From an uncultured Algibacter sp. (lineage in GTDB: Bacteria; Bacteroidota; Bacteroidia; Flavobacteriales; Flavobacteriaceae), in the NCBI RefSeq assembly GCF_947495675.1, contig NZ_CANLZX010000019.1, forward strand, positions 1-64,000: 64,000 nt of DNA, read 5' to 3'. The first letter of the stretch is position 1. Each line of letters begins with the position of its first letter. Under the pieces are notes generated by a model. It saw nothing but the letters and a program-made list of their open reading frames with translations. It was not told where the DNA came from and ran no database searches. Shown here one piece after another: positions 53,269 to 63,840 of this stretch. The position numbers were made by a program, and so were the translations under genes.

Positions 53269-54543
53269 TTAATTACGTCTGTCGCTATTTCGTTTAGGAC
53301 GTCTAGAATTATTCTTCTTATTAGAATTTCTATTAGAATTATTTGAATTATTTCTAGGGCTACGTTGTTGCCTACCTTGCCCTTGCTTTATTGGTGCTGT
53401 TGATGCATTAGGATCAGGCTCAAAACCTTCAATTATCTGAACAGGAAGTTTCATTTCTATCAACTTTTCAATACCTCTTAAAAAGCTAGTTTCATCTGCA
53501 CTTACTAATGATAATGCTTCACCACTTGCCCCTGCTCTACCTGTTCTACCAATTCTATGAACATAATCTTCAGAAATATTTGGTAATTCAAAATTAATAA
53601 CATGTGGAAGTAATGGAATATCTAATCCACGGGCTGCAATATCTGTAGCTACCAATACTCTAACACGGCCACTTTTAAAACCAGATAAGGCCTTTGTTCT
53701 TGCACCTTGGCTTTTATTACCATGAATAGCTGCTGCAGTTATCCCCGATTTCATCATTTTTTCTGTAAGCCTATTTGCACCATGTTTGGTTCTTGTAAAT
53801 ACTAATACTTGTTTCCAGTTACCTTCAGAAATTAATTTAATAATCAATCCTGTTTTCAAGCCTTTAGCAACACGGTAAACTTTTTGTGTAATAGCATCAA
53901 CTGTTGTGTTTTCTGGTGTGGCTTCAACTTGTACAGGATGGTTTAAAATACCATGTGCTAGTTTCTTTATGTCTTTTGAAAAGGTTGCTGAAAACATCAA
54001 ATTCTGACGTTTTTCTGGCATGGATTTAATAACACGTTCAATATCTCTTAAAAAACCCATATCAAGCATTCTATCTGCTTCATCAAGCACAAAAATCTCA
54101 ACTCGTTTAAGTGATACAATACCCTGATTTTGTAAATCTAATAAACGCCCTGGAGTTGCTACTAAAACATCAATACCTTGACGTAAGGTAGCTGCTTGTG
54201 GTTTTTGATTAACACCACCAAAAATCACAGCACTTCTTAAATTTAAAAACTCGCTATATTCTCTAACATTTGCATACACTTGTGCAGCCAATTCTCTTGT
54301 TGGAGTTAGTATTAAAGCTCGAATAGGTCTATATTTAGCTTTAGGGTTTTCAGAAAGTAAATGTAAAAGAGGTAATGTAAAACCAGCTGTTTTACCTGTT
54401 CCTGTTTGTGCCGATGCTAATACATCCTTACCTTCTAAAACTGGCGGAATGGCTTTTTCTTGAATCGGACTTGGAGTTGTGTATCCTTTCTTGCTAATTG
54501 CTTTTAACAAGGCATCAGATAAGCCTAAAGATTGAAATGACAT
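53269..54543 (-). CDS. DEAD-box RNA helicase, RhlE type
   Basis: 424 residues. Q motif ([14 protein letters not shown]), Walker A AQTGTGKT (45-52), [12 protein letters not shown] box [16 protein letters not shown] (MFSATF), [10 protein letters not shown] and [10 protein letters not shown] are all present. The tail (about 378-424) is rich in Asn, Arg, Lys and Ser, a likely RNA-binding extension. It acts in ribosome assembly and RNA turnover. Confidence 0.94.
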   Translation of the reverse strand: MSFQSLGLSDALLKAISKKGYTTPSPIQEKAIPPVLEGKDVLASAQTGTGKTAGFTLPLLHLLSENPKAKYRPIRALILTPTRELAAQVYANVREYSEFLNLRSAVIFGGVNQKPQAATLRQGIDVLVATPGRLLDLQNQGIVSLKRVEIFVLDEADRMLDMGFLRDIERVIKSMPEKRQNLMFSATFSKDIKKLAHGILNHPVQVEATPENTTVDAITQKVYRVAKGLKTGLIIKLISEGNWKQVLVFTRTKHGANRLTEKMMKSGITAAAIHGNKSQGARTKALSGFKSGRVRVLVATDIAARGLDIPLLPHVINFELPNISEDYVHRIGRTGRAGASGEALSLVSADETSFLRGIEKLIEMKLPVQIIEGFEPDPNASTAPIKQGQGRQQRSPRNNSNNSNRNSNKKNNSRRPKRNSDRRN

Positions 54544-54626
54544 ATATGTTGTTTATGAAGCCCCTTAATGGGTAATTGAGATAATAAAACATAATGCATT
54601 CTACCTCCATCCTTCTAATTAAAGCG

Positions 54627-54634
54627 CAAAGGTA
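54627..54634 (-). promoter_or_regulatory. Likely -7 element for the helicase gene
   Basis: TACCTTTG on the minus strand, a TAnnTTTG match, about 85 bases before the start codon. The same octamer lies before typA. Confidence 0.45.
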
Positions 54635-54744
54635 CATCTAATTTTATCATTCTGTTTTTTCTTGGGTTGACTTTGTTATAAAAAAACACGAACTTCGTTC
54701 AAATCTTAACAAAAAACATTGAAGATTATCAAAAACCATATATT

Positions 54745-56688
54745 ATGAAAATACTCAGTAACACTATTACACTCTTAATTTTTTTAATATATGTAAACAT
54801 AAACAGTCAAAACTTCCCAATAGAAGGATCTGAAATAAGCATTTCTGAATACCTATCAAATTCAAATCCACAATTTGATGATGATTTTAACTTTAGCATG
54901 CTTCTAGGTGATTTAAACATTAGTAACAAAAGAGTTACAATTGTAATTGACCAATCTTTTATAATTAATAAGAAATTATCCAACCCTGTAAACAAAAATG
55001 TTACCCTTAAATTTATTAATGGTAATGTTATAGAATTCGGGGATACAAAAGAACAAGATGTCTATGGAAATGAAGTAATAGTAAATTCTGGTGAAATAAC
55101 TATAAATGGGCAAATTGACGCTGGTCTTTTTGAAATATTTAGACTTCCAAAAGCCGATATATTAAAAGATAATTATTTAGTTAAAAGGGTGGTTAGTTCA
55201 TATTTAGATAATGCTAAAATTAAATATGCATATCCTCAATGGTTTGGTGCTATTGTTAATGATAAGATAGACGATTATTTAGCTATTCAACAAGCATTAA
55301 ACTTTCATAAAGATATTTTTTTACCAACTGGAATTTATCATATTTCGAAGCACTTAGAAGTCTCAAAAAACGATGCTAGTATTATAGGTTCGGGGCTAAG
55401 AACAAGAATTACTACATTGGAAAGTTTTAATGACTATAATATGCTTCAAAATTTCAAATATGATTTGCCTCAAGCAGATAATTATAAAGATGATGATTAT
55501 GGAGTATACCATGTTAAAATTGAAAATTTACACTTCTTAACGAAGCAAATAGCTGACTATACAAAAAATGTAACATGTATCAATTTAGTTCACCCAAATG
55601 AAGGAGGTGTAATTAGAGACACCTACTTTTCAAGTACACACTTTAAATGGGAAGAGGATAAATATCCAACTGAAATCGCTGGTAAAACCGCAATAAAACT
55701 TCATACTAAAGAAACTGGACCTTATTCAAGCATAAACGTTTTCTTAATTGAAAATTGTATTAATTATGGCTTATGGAAAGGCAAACAATTAATTGCAGGA
55801 GATTATGGCAATGGACTTAATATTAACAAATATACTTTTGGACAGAGTGAGGATAGTATTCTAGATATAAGTGGTTTAAGCGGGGTTATTATTAATGATA
55901 GCCATTTTGAATATGCGGGATGGATTAAAGGAGAAAAAGATGTGATAAGAATAAATAAATGTGATATTGTTAAACTTTCAAATCTAAAAATCTGGAATGA
56001 TGGAGGATGGAAAAAAGAAAATAACCCTATTAATAACCAGTTAACTGCAATACATTTTTCTAAGGAAGGAGACGACTCAAAGATTGCAAATAGAAATAAT
56101 CATATTGTGGAGAATACTTCTTTTCTTGTAGCGGGTTATCAATTAGGTTTTGATACTTATATTCAAGATGACTTACATGATAAAAAGTTAAAAACTCAAA
56201 ATGGGATTCGAACAATACATCAATATTCTAAATTTGATATAAGTTATATTGATCGTGAGGGAGAAATATTTAGTATTGAAAATCACAATAATTATAAAAC
56301 AGTTTCAATAAATAGACCTTTTACTATTAATGAATCATTAAAAACAATTGAAATTCCTTATAAATTGGATAAGGGTAATCATTCTGCTGAAGTTTTGATT
56401 ACAGCAAGAAATAATGATAATGGATTACCCGTGTTTTTAAAACTTATATTAGCAAATGCTGATAATACTGGAGGGTATCACCCTAGTTTACCAACTCCAA
56501 ATGTTACAGATGGAACTCATAATGCTGCAATAGTAAATAAACTAGCTCCCGATTTGGGTTTTACCCTTGTTTATGATGAATCTACTAAATTCTATTCTTT
56601 GAATGTTGAAAATGCTAATGGATTATCTTATGTTAAAATTAGTTTAATGGGACATCTAATTTACGATGGCCAACAATTTGGAAAATAA
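54745..56688 (+). CDS. Exported right-handed beta-helix protein
   Basis: 647 residues, signal peptide (about 1-21, ending NINSQ). A pectate-lyase-3-like beta-helix start lies near 165-190 (YPQWFGAIVNDKIDDYLAIQ, IFLPTGIYHISKHLEV), with parallel strands after it. The C-terminus (QQFGK) lacks a type IX sorting domain. It may cleave or bind a polysaccharide. The PL6 gene 1 kb downstream fits a carbohydrate theme, but no SusC/SusD genes are nearby. Confidence 0.68.
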   Translation: MKILSNTITLLIFLIYVNINSQNFPIEGSEISISEYLSNSNPQFDDDFNFSMLLGDLNISNKRVTIVIDQSFIINKKLSNPVNKNVTLKFINGNVIEFGDTKEQDVYGNEVIVNSGEITINGQIDAGLFEIFRLPKADILKDNYLVKRVVSSYLDNAKIKYAYPQWFGAIVNDKIDDYLAIQQALNFHKDIFLPTGIYHISKHLEVSKNDASIIGSGLRTRITTLESFNDYNMLQNFKYDLPQADNYKDDDYGVYHVKIENLHFLTKQIADYTKNVTCINLVHPNEGGVIRDTYFSSTHFKWEEDKYPTEIAGKTAIKLHTKETGPYSSINVFLIENCINYGLWKGKQLIAGDYGNGLNINKYTFGQSEDSILDISGLSGVIINDSHFEYAGWIKGEKDVIRINKCDIVKLSNLKIWNDGGWKKENNPINNQLTAIHFSKEGDDSKIANRNNHIVENTSFLVAGYQLGFDTYIQDDLHDKKLKTQNGIRTIHQYSKFDISYIDREGEIFSIENHNNYKTVSINRPFTINESLKTIEIPYKLDKGNHSAEVLITARNNDNGLPVFLKLILANADNTGGYHPSLPTPNVTDGTHNAAIVNKLAPDLGFTLVYDESTKFYSLNVENANGLSYVKISLMGHLIYDGQQFGK

Positions 56689-56770
56689 AAAACTATGTAT
56701 AATATAAATATAAGAAGTCATTATTTAAGGGGAAATTAAAACGGATTTATCAACTGTTAAACAAAGCTCA

Positions 56771-57451
56771 CTAAAAAAACTCACGATACTGCATCACTCG
56801 AAAATCGAACGTATTAAAATCGGGATTTTTAGATTTCAGTTGTTTGTACAAAGGCAATCTGCTAATAGATATATTAGCGGCTCCAGAACCTGAAGTTAAA
56901 GATACTGTTTTGATAGTTCGATTTGATTCAACAAGTTTTGAAACCTCATTTGGGATAACAAATTTATGTATTCGTGGCACCTCATTACAAACCAACTCCA
57001 ATTTTAAGTTATAGGTTTTTAAATGTTTTCTAAAAAAATACTCTGGTCCATTTTTACTATTACCTCCAGTAAATAATAGCGTATCAATTTTTGGAAACTG
57101 TTTTAAATAATTAATAATATCTCTAAGTTTTATATTTTGCATTCCTAAATCTGAGGCATCAATTTTTTCTCTGTCTGCACAATCAACAATATCACAAACC
57201 CCTATTCTATTTTTAATTAAAAAAGTTTTTCTTTCTTCTATCGCTTCATTTGAATTATCATAACGTAAACCCAAATTATGAATTTTATCTATAAATAACC
57301 AAAGTGAATTGTAATAACTTCCGTAGCAAAAATCAACATCTTTTTCTAAAAGTTGGCCGGTTGTAAATCTTGGTGGTGGCAACGTTCCTACAATAAGTTT
57401 TGTAGTATCTTTTTTAATAAATGGTTTATATGGATGTTTGTGTTTAAACAT
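56771..57451 (-). CDS. Uracil-DNA glycosylase family-like protein
   Basis: 226 residues. The N-terminal KLIVGTLPPPRFTTGQLLEK and the C-terminal SLTSGSGAANISISRLP fit the UDG superfamily pattern of the single-domain type (motif 1 G-T-x-P, motif 3 SxSGA). The catalytic Asn/Asp of classical UDG is not clear, so it may be an inactive or divergent member. It stands alone. Confidence 0.72.
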   Translation of the reverse strand: MFKHKHPYKPFIKKDTTKLIVGTLPPPRFTTGQLLEKDVDFCYGSYYNSLWLFIDKIHNLGLRYDNSNEAIEERKTFLIKNRIGVCDIVDCADREKIDASDLGMQNIKLRDIINYLKQFPKIDTLLFTGGNSKNGPEYFFRKHLKTYNLKLELVCNEVPRIHKFVIPNEVSKLVESNRTIKTVSLTSGSGAANISISRLPLYKQLKSKNPDFNTFDFRVMQYREFF

Positions 57452-57551
57452 GAAAAAACTTGCCTTTTTACTTTAAAAATGTTATCTTATTAAGATATAA
57501 AGATAATGAGATTATTGTCTTAATTAAGAATCTTAAAAAGTAAATTCAATT

Positions 57552-57686
57552 ATGGGAAAAGGAGATAAAAAAACTAAGAGAGGCAAAATAAACCGAGGCA
57601 CTTTTGGAGCTAGACGACCTAGGATTAAAAAAAAACGATCTATCGAAAACAAAATTAGTATTGAGAATAAGGCAACAGCAAAATAA
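57552..57686 (+). CDS. 30S ribosomal protein THX
   Basis: 44 residues, strongly basic: MGKGDKKTKRGKINRGTFGA then RRPRIKKKRSIENK. The start and the KRGKI-x-RGTxGxxRP core are the THX (bTHX) family signature. It packs at the top of the 30S head. Confidence 0.9.
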   Translation: MGKGDKKTKRGKINRGTFGARRPRIKKKRSIENKISIENKATAK

Positions 57687-57823
57687 GCTTTATTATTCAT
57701 TTATGTATTTCAAGCAAAATAAATACCTTTCATCGGTAAAATTTTTTAGTTAGGTTTTATTTGTTATTTTTGGTTAACCAAATTGGTTTACCAGTTAATA
57801 CTTGCATCTAAAACTAAACTAAT

Positions 57824-60541
57824 ATGATTTCAAAATTTACTCAAAAAACATGCAATTTTAAAGTGTCTTTCTTAAAAACTTGCATTGCAACACTAATTCT
57901 TTTTTGTAATTATAGTGTGTTTTCTCAAACTACTTATAACATTGACGACCCAGAATCTTTAAGGGATGTCATTTACGAACCCGGAGATGTTATTATTCTA
58001 AAAAATGGCACGTACACTACAAATGAACGTATAAGGTTTCTTGGATCTGGTACTGCAGATAACCCAGTTATTTTTAGAGCAGAAACTCCAGGTGGTGTAA
58101 TATTTACTGGTGGTCCAAGATTAACTATTGGTGGTGAAACAAATGACACAACAGGTGATAAAATAGCAACTGGCGAATATTTAATAGTAGATGGTTTCCA
58201 TTGGAAAGGTGGGTATGGAGCTAGTAATTTTATAGAATTTAGAAATGGTAATGATTATGCACACCACAGTACCATTCAAAATTGTGCTATTGATGGATTA
58301 GGAATAGACCCAAGCGATTTAGCAGAAGATTTAGCTGATGAGCAAATACCAAAACATAGATGGATTGTATTATACGGAACTTATAATACAGTAATTAACT
58401 GTTCATTTATGAATAAAGTTAGTGCTGGTGCTATTATTTTAGGAGAATATGCATATAATGCATTTCCTCCTGTAGCTGATGGTGAAACAGAAATAAATAC
58501 TAGTTGTTTAGAGGTAGGCCATACTATAATGAACAATTACTTTTATAATTTCGAAAAAATGACTGAATTATATGGTAGAAAAACTAATGGTGATGAACTA
58601 TCAAATGCAGGAGATAGTGAAACGATACGTATAGGTACAAGTTCTTATCAAATGGTAAATAGTAATGTTACTGTTAGTAACAACTATTTTGTTAAGTCTG
58701 ACGGTGAAAATGAAATTATTACTAATAAAAGTAAAGGCAACACGTACACTAATAACACTTTTAGAAGTTGTAGAGGTTCTCTAGTACTCCGACATGGATC
58801 GAACGCAACTGTAGAAGGAAATTACTTTTTAGGTGAAAATGTTGATGGTACTGGCGGAATTAGAATCTCCGATAGTTTTCACACTATTACAAATAACTAT
58901 ATTCAAGATTGTATTACGGTTGTTGATTTTGCTAAATGGAATAATGGTATAACATTTATAGGAGGTGGTGCTGATGCTGATGTTGATTGCAATTCTGACG
59001 ATGTTTCAAATGGATATCAAAAAACAGAAGGCATTATCCTTTCTAATAATACGATAATGAACACGAATGCACCATTGTTTTATAACGTAAATACAGACAA
59101 CAATAATGATGTAACAGGAACAGTTGAAAATAACTTAATATACTTTGCTGCAGATTATCCTGCTACAAATTTAACACCAGTAATTTCTGGTGATACACCT
59201 ACATCTTATTCTGATATTGGTGCAACACTAACTTATACAGGAAATGTATATAACGGAACAACTTTAGGTGAAACAAACGCTGGTTTTTCTGAAGAAATAG
59301 GAATTACTGCAACTGCTAGTGGTGAAACTTTCTCCTTTGCAGGTTCTGGGTCTGAAGGTAAAGGAGCCAACATGGGTGCCTATTTACCAACTACTGATGA
59401 TATGGTTGGTTACGGTATTGGAGCATGTTTTATAGATTATACTGGTGCAGGTATTACAGATGGTGATTGTACCATTGAAGTAAGCGAATCGTTAACAGTT
59501 AGCAGTTTATCAACACTTCCTTCTGATGCGACTAGCTATGATGTTACAGTAACAGCTAATGTTAGTTGGACAGCTTCTTCAAATGATACTTGGATAACTA
59601 TTAATACTAATATGGGCACAGGTAACGCAACAATTTTAGTAACTGTTACTGAAAATACTGATACAAATAGTAGAACTGGTAGCATAACTTTTACACAAGA
59701 CCCTGGAGGTGATGATATTGTTAGAACCTTAAATATCACTCAAGAAGGAGCCAATTTAACAGATGTATACGAGCTTATTAATACAGGAACCGGGTTACCT
59801 GAAGATAAGGTTACAGTTCATTCTTTTTCAAAAGAAGAAGTAGATGGGACTTCTAAATTTAATTACGCTAAAAACACACTAGATAAAGACAATGGCACAG
59901 TTTGGGCAGCCGATGATGGTAGTCTTGTAGCTGGAGATTATAAAGGAGATGGCGAATATATCATTTATGATTTAGGAGGCATGCATAACCTTGATTTAAT
60001 TCAATTTACAACCACTAACAAATCTGATGCTTTTGGGTTTCAAGTTTGGGTTTCTACAACAGGAACCGAAACTTCAGACTTTACAATGGCATTACCCTCT
60101 ACTGGAGATTTATTATTAACGGCAACGGGTACAACTGATTTTAATTCGTTTGAAATTGATGTAAATGCAAATTATATTAAATTAATAGGTTACGGAAGAT
60201 TTAATAGTGCAGGAGATGCTCGTAAAAGTGTTTGGAGCGCAGTAGGTGAAATAGAATTTTATGGTACAACCAGTTTATCTGTATCTAATAATCAATTAAG
60301 CAAACTAGATGTTTATCCTAACCCTGCTAAAAAAAGTATAAAAATTGGAAACTTAAATTCTACAATTACATCGTTAAATATTTATAATATTCAAGGTAGA
60401 AAAGTGTTAGAACAATCTTTAAGTAATTCTAAATCTTTAATTGAAATTGATATTTCTTCATTAACTAATGGTTTCTACATTTTAAATATTGTAGATAAAA
60501 ATGGAGTTCGAGCTTCAAAGAAAATAGTGGTCTTAAACTAA
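57824..60541 (+). CDS. Polysaccharide lyase family 6 (alginate lyase/chondroitinase-B-like) with BACON, discoidin and T9SS domains
   Basis: 905 residues. Signal peptide (about 1-34). PL6 beta-helix (about 38-545) with the catalytic pair Lys302 (NEIITNKSKGN) and Arg323 (LVLRHG), 21 residues apart as in chondroitinase B and AlyGC. A BACON-like domain (about 552-645), a discoidin-like domain (about 660-825) and a C-terminal type IX sorting domain (about 828-905, VYPNPAKKSIKIGNL) follow. It likely cleaves alginate or another uronic acid polymer at the cell surface. A terminator follows. Confidence 0.9.
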   Translation: MISKFTQKTCNFKVSFLKTCIATLILFCNYSVFSQTTYNIDDPESLRDVIYEPGDVIILKNGTYTTNERIRFLGSGTADNPVIFRAETPGGVIFTGGPRLTIGGETNDTTGDKIATGEYLIVDGFHWKGGYGASNFIEFRNGNDYAHHSTIQNCAIDGLGIDPSDLAEDLADEQIPKHRWIVLYGTYNTVINCSFMNKVSAGAIILGEYAYNAFPPVADGETEINTSCLEVGHTIMNNYFYNFEKMTELYGRKTNGDELSNAGDSETIRIGTSSYQMVNSNVTVSNNYFVKSDGENEIITNKSKGNTYTNNTFRSCRGSLVLRHGSNATVEGNYFLGENVDGTGGIRISDSFHTITNNYIQDCITVVDFAKWNNGITFIGGGADADVDCNSDDVSNGYQKTEGIILSNNTIMNTNAPLFYNVNTDNNNDVTGTVENNLIYFAADYPATNLTPVISGDTPTSYSDIGATLTYTGNVYNGTTLGETNAGFSEEIGITATASGETFSFAGSGSEGKGANMGAYLPTTDDMVGYGIGACFIDYTGAGITDGDCTIEVSESLTVSSLSTLPSDATSYDVTVTANVSWTASSNDTWITINTNMGTGNATILVTVTENTDTNSRTGSITFTQDPGGDDIVRTLNITQEGANLTDVYELINTGTGLPEDKVTVHSFSKEEVDGTSKFNYAKNTLDKDNGTVWAADDGSLVAGDYKGDGEYIIYDLGGMHNLDLIQFTTTNKSDAFGFQVWVSTTGTETSDFTMALPSTGDLLLTATGTTDFNSFEIDVNANYIKLIGYGRFNSAGDARKSVWSAVGEIEFYGTTSLSVSNNQLSKLDVYPNPAKKSIKIGNLNSTITSLNIYNIQGRKVLEQSLSNSKSLIEIDISSLTNGFYILNIVDKNGVRASKKIVVLN

Positions 60542-60547
60542 AAATAT

Positions 60548-60584
60548 AAAAACCCCTAAAAATTCTATTTTAGGGGTTTTTTAT
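60548..60584. terminator. Terminator after the PL6 gene
   Basis: Stem AAAACCCCTAAAA with TTTTAGGGGTTTT around a short loop, ending in TT. It can also act for the convergent yaaA transcript. Confidence 0.87.
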
Positions 60585-60611
60585 TAAAATACTTTTCTAT
60601 ATAGTTTTAAT

Positions 60612-61370
60612 CTATCTAATAAAAACCAAGTCATTTCCTTTAGACATTGATTCACTAAAGCTATAACCATCATAATTAAAGCCTTTTAAATCATTAATAG
60701 TTTTGGCATCTGTATCTACAACATAACGAGCCATCATGCCTCTAGCGGCTTTAGCAAAAAACGAAATCATTTTATATTGCCCATTTTTAAATTCTTTAAA
60801 ATTAGCTGTTATCACAGGTACTTTTAAAGCTTTTACATCTATGGCTTTAAAATACTCATTACTTGCTAAATTTAAAAATAACTCATCGTCTTCAAGCTCT
60901 TGGTTTAAGGCATGCGTAATGTCCTTTTTCCAGAATTCATAGAGATTCTTTTTTACTCCAATTTTTATTTTTGTTCCCATCTCTAAACGGTAAGGTTGTA
61001 TTAAGTCGGTTGGTTTTAACACACCATATAAACCTGAAAGTATACGCACCGTATTTTGTAGCGTTTCTAATTTTTCTTCAGGAATTGTGTAAGCATCTAA
61101 CCCTCTATACACATCGCCATTAAATGCATAAACTGCGGGTCTTGCATTATCTTTTGTAAATGGTAATTCCCAAGATTGGTTACGCTCGTAATTTAATTGA
61201 CCCAAAGCTTCAGAAACACCCATAAGTTTAGATAAACTTCTAGCTGATTTTGGCTTTAGCAATTTATTTAAACGCTCAGATTGGTTTAAAAACCTAGGTT
61301 GTGTATATTTTGCCGTTGGTAACGGGCTTTCAAAATTTAAAGACTTTGCTGGAGATAATACTAATTTCAT
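60612..61370 (-). CDS. yaaA: Peroxide stress protein YaaA
   Basis: 252 residues matching YaaA/DUF328: MKLVLSPAKSLNFESPLPTA at the start, YAFNGDVYRGLDAYT, LSGLYGVLKPTDLIQPYRLE and NLASNEYFKAID. In E. coli it lowers free iron during H2O2 stress. It lies opposite the PL6 gene. Confidence 0.93.
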   Translation of the reverse strand: MKLVLSPAKSLNFESPLPTAKYTQPRFLNQSERLNKLLKPKSARSLSKLMGVSEALGQLNYERNQSWELPFTKDNARPAVYAFNGDVYRGLDAYTIPEEKLETLQNTVRILSGLYGVLKPTDLIQPYRLEMGTKIKIGVKKNLYEFWKKDITHALNQELEDDELFLNLASNEYFKAIDVKALKVPVITANFKEFKNGQYKMISFFAKAARGMMARYVVDTDAKTINDLKGFNYDGYSFSESMSKGNDLVFIR

Positions 61371-61503
61371 ATTTAGTTATGCTTTTCATTTCAATTCTTA
61401 TATTCAAATTTACAACTACTAATTTACTTTTAAAATTTAAGCTTAGAATTATTTATGATACAGTTATAGATTGAATTGATATTATCTGAAATTCTAAATA
61501 AAT

Positions 61504-61992
61504 TTATTGTTCTTCTTCTGGTTTTATAAACTCTGAATGGTATTTTTCTAAAAATTGTTTCTGTCTTTCTATCATTTCATTTCTTATTCTATCTATATCC
61601 ATAAAATCATTTCCAAAATCACTCCCAAAAAAACCATCATTAAAAAAACGTTTACTAAAAAGGGAATCTTGAGAAAAAACATCATCGAATCCTTGGTTTT
61701 CAAATCTTGAAAAATTAGTAAAAAATTTTGATTTAAATGATTGCATTAAACTATCCCTATCAAAATTAGAAAGATTATCATACTTACTATTTGAAGACCA
61801 AGAATAAATACTATCATAACGGATTAAATTACCGTTTTCATCAAATTCTTTATCAACTTTCCAAGAGCCCTTAGGTGTATTAACATTATTATTAATATTG
61901 CCGTTTTTATTTGTGTTTTCTACTTCTCCTTTTTGGCCGTTACAACTTAAACTTAATAAAGCCATTACTGTTAAAAACATATACTTTTTCAT
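61504..61992 (-). CDS. Lipoprotein of unknown function
   Basis: 162 residues from ATG 61992 (MKKYMFLTVMALLSLSCNGQ, a good lipobox); the longer frame from 62040 hides it and overlaps a hairpin. The mature part is rich in Asn, Asp and Phe (FFNDGFFGSDFGNDFMDIDR). It follows hsp20 on the same strand and may be cotranscribed in a stress response. Confidence 0.65.
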   Translation of the reverse strand: MKKYMFLTVMALLSLSCNGQKGEVENTNKNGNINNNVNTPKGSWKVDKEFDENGNLIRYDSIYSWSSNSKYDNLSNFDRDSLMQSFKSKFFTNFSRFENQGFDDVFSQDSLFSKRFFNDGFFGSDFGNDFMDIDRIRNEMIERQKQFLEKYHSEFIKPEEEQ

Positions 61993-62028
61993 TGCTTTAC
62001 ATTTTAAAATTAAACATTTTAGGTATAA

Positions 62029-62054
62029 GTGGAGGCTCATATAAGAGCCTCCAC
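62029..62054. terminator. Strong hairpin between hsp20 and the lipoprotein gene
   Basis: A perfect 10-bp stem (GTGGAGGCTC with GAGCCTCCAC) around 6 bases, GC-rich for this genome. There is no clear T run on the minus strand, so it may attenuate or stabilise the hsp20 message rather than end it. Confidence 0.6.
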
Positions 62055-62087
62055 TCTACTAATAAATCTAAAAATTTTATAAAACAA

Positions 62088-62564
62088 TTAAGAAATATTA
62101 ATGGTTCTTACTGGCTTTTTCTTTGCCTCTTCTTTTTTAGGCAACAGAATGTTTAAAATACCATCTTTATAGCTCGCATTAATATTTTCATCATTGACAC
62201 TTTCAGGTAAAGTAAAGGTTCTTTTAAAAGAAGAATAACCAAATTCTCTACGAGTGTAGTTTTCTCCATTTTGTTCATTTTCCTCCTTTGCCTCTGTTGA
62301 TATAGATAACATTTGATTATCTAGGTCTACATGAAAATCTGATTTTTTTAAGCCTGGAACTGCCATTTCTACTATAAAAGCATCGGCTGTTTCTTTAATA
62401 TTTACTTTTGGTAAAGTTATTCCAGTATTAAAATTTGAAGTAAATACTGAAGGCAGATCTCTATTAAAAATATCATCTAACCAATTTGACCAATTGTGGA
62501 AGTTTGTGTTTGAATTAGTGTTTGCTAAACCTCCGTTTTTAGGAACATTAACTAAATTGCTCAT
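62088..62564 (-). CDS. Small heat shock protein (Hsp20/alpha-crystallin family)
   Basis: 158 residues. An N-terminal arm (about 1-50) with NFHNWSNWLDDIFNRDLPSV precedes an alpha-crystallin domain (about 51-150): VNIKETADAFIVEMAVPGLK, FGYSSFKRTFTLPESVNDEN, ASYKDGILNILLPKKEEAKK. The C-terminal tail holds the IxI-like RTINIS. It holds denatured proteins without ATP. A symmetric site lies about 155 bases upstream. Confidence 0.93.
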   Translation of the reverse strand: MSNLVNVPKNGGLANTNSNTNFHNWSNWLDDIFNRDLPSVFTSNFNTGITLPKVNIKETADAFIVEMAVPGLKKSDFHVDLDNQMLSISTEAKEENEQNGENYTRREFGYSSFKRTFTLPESVNDENINASYKDGILNILLPKKEEAKKKPVRTINIS

Positions 62565-62720
62565 AATTACAAAATTTTAAATTAAACATTATTTCAAATT
62601 TGAAACATTTACTGTTTCTTAAATGCATAAATCAAAATAAATACCAAATTCAAAAAAGACTAATTGATTTATAAAATTTTGCTACAAAATGAACTAAAAC
62701 TGTCATGTTTTCATTGTTTT

Positions 62721-62739
62721 AAATGTCATATTGACATTT
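62721..62739. promoter_or_regulatory. Perfect inverted repeat upstream of hsp20
   Basis: AAATGTCA, TAT, TGACATTT: an 8-bp inverted repeat in the spacer between rluD and hsp20. It looks like an operator of a dimeric protein. A related CTGTCATG lies 20 bases to the left. The rest of the 239-bp spacer shows no gene. Confidence 0.5.
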
Positions 62740-62803
62740 TTAAAAGCATAAAAACAATAAGTAATTTGATAAAATACTGGAACTAAAATAGCTTAACCAG
62801 TTT

Positions 62804-63838
62804 TTATAAATCTTGATTTTTGGTGTAATTACGCCACTTTTCGATACATTGTTGCATATCGTCTGGGATTGGTGTATCAAACTGCATAAACTTACCCGTA
62901 GTAGGGTGCTCGAAACCTAAAGTTTTAGCGTGTAATGCTTGACGTGGTAATACTTTAAAACAATTATCAACAAACTGTTTATATTTAGTAAATGTAGTAC
63001 CTTTTAATACTTTGTCTCCTCCGTAACGCTCGTCATTGAACAATGTATGCCCTATATGTTTCATATGCACACGTATTTGGTGCGTTCGTCCAGTTTCTAA
63101 TTTACAAGACACCAAAGTTACATATCCTAAACGTTCTAAAACTTTGTAATGGGTTACGGCAGGTTTGCCTTTATCGGCTTCATCGTCTAAAAAAACAGTA
63201 TTTTGTAATCTGTTTTTAGGATGGCGCCCAATGTTACCTTCTATTGTGCCTTCGTCTTCACTTACATTACCCCAAACAATAGCTACATATTCGCGTTCGC
63301 TAGTTTTATTAGCAAACTGTGCCGATAAATGTGCCATGGCTTGTTCGGTTTTTGCAACTACTAAAAGTCCGCTGGTATCTTTATCAATTCTATGTACCAA
63401 TCCTGGACGTTCACTAGAGTTGTTTGGCAAATTATCAAACCTATAAATTAAAGCGTTTATTAGTGTTCCAGAATAATTACCGTGCCCTGGATGCACTACA
63501 ATACCGGCTTCTTTATTTACAACGAGAAGGTCGTCGTCTTCATAAACCACATCAATATCAATATCTTCACCTACTAATAAATTCTCGAATGGTGGATGCG
63601 AAAATAACACTCTAATTTTATCAAAAGGTTTTACTTTGTAGTTAGATTTTACAGCAACATCGTTTACAAAAATACTGCCTTCTTTTGCTGCAGCTTGTAT
63701 CTTATTTCTTGTAGCGTTTTCAACAAAATTCATTAAATATTTATCAATACGAAGTGGGGCTTGCCCTTTATCTACAACAAATGCATGGTGTTCATAAAGA
63801 TCGTTATCATCTGGTAATTGGGGTGTGTAGTCGTCCAT
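62804..63838 (-). CDS. rluD: 23S rRNA pseudouridine synthase RluD
   Basis: 344 residues. An S4 domain (about 28-80) precedes the RluA-type catalytic domain with Asp152 in HRIDKDTSGLLVVAK. GRTHQIRVHMKHIGH is the second family motif. It modifies helix 69 of 23S rRNA. The upstream gene encodes a PASTA protein 2 bases away. Confidence 0.95.
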   Translation of the reverse strand: MDDYTPQLPDDNDLYEHHAFVVDKGQAPLRIDKYLMNFVENATRNKIQAAAKEGSIFVNDVAVKSNYKVKPFDKIRVLFSHPPFENLLVGEDIDIDVVYEDDDLLVVNKEAGIVVHPGHGNYSGTLINALIYRFDNLPNNSSERPGLVHRIDKDTSGLLVVAKTEQAMAHLSAQFANKTSEREYVAIVWGNVSEDEGTIEGNIGRHPKNRLQNTVFLDDEADKGKPAVTHYKVLERLGYVTLVSCKLETGRTHQIRVHMKHIGHTLFNDERYGGDKVLKGTTFTKYKQFVDNCFKVLPRQALHAKTLGFEHPTTGKFMQFDTPIPDDMQQCIEKWRNYTKNQDL

Positions 63839-63840
63839 AT

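Noticed and set aside
54745..60541. A polysaccharide utilisation locus
   Set aside because: Two beta-helix proteins are present but there is no SusC/SusD pair, sulfatase cluster or hybrid two-component regulator between them, and housekeeping genes lie between the two.
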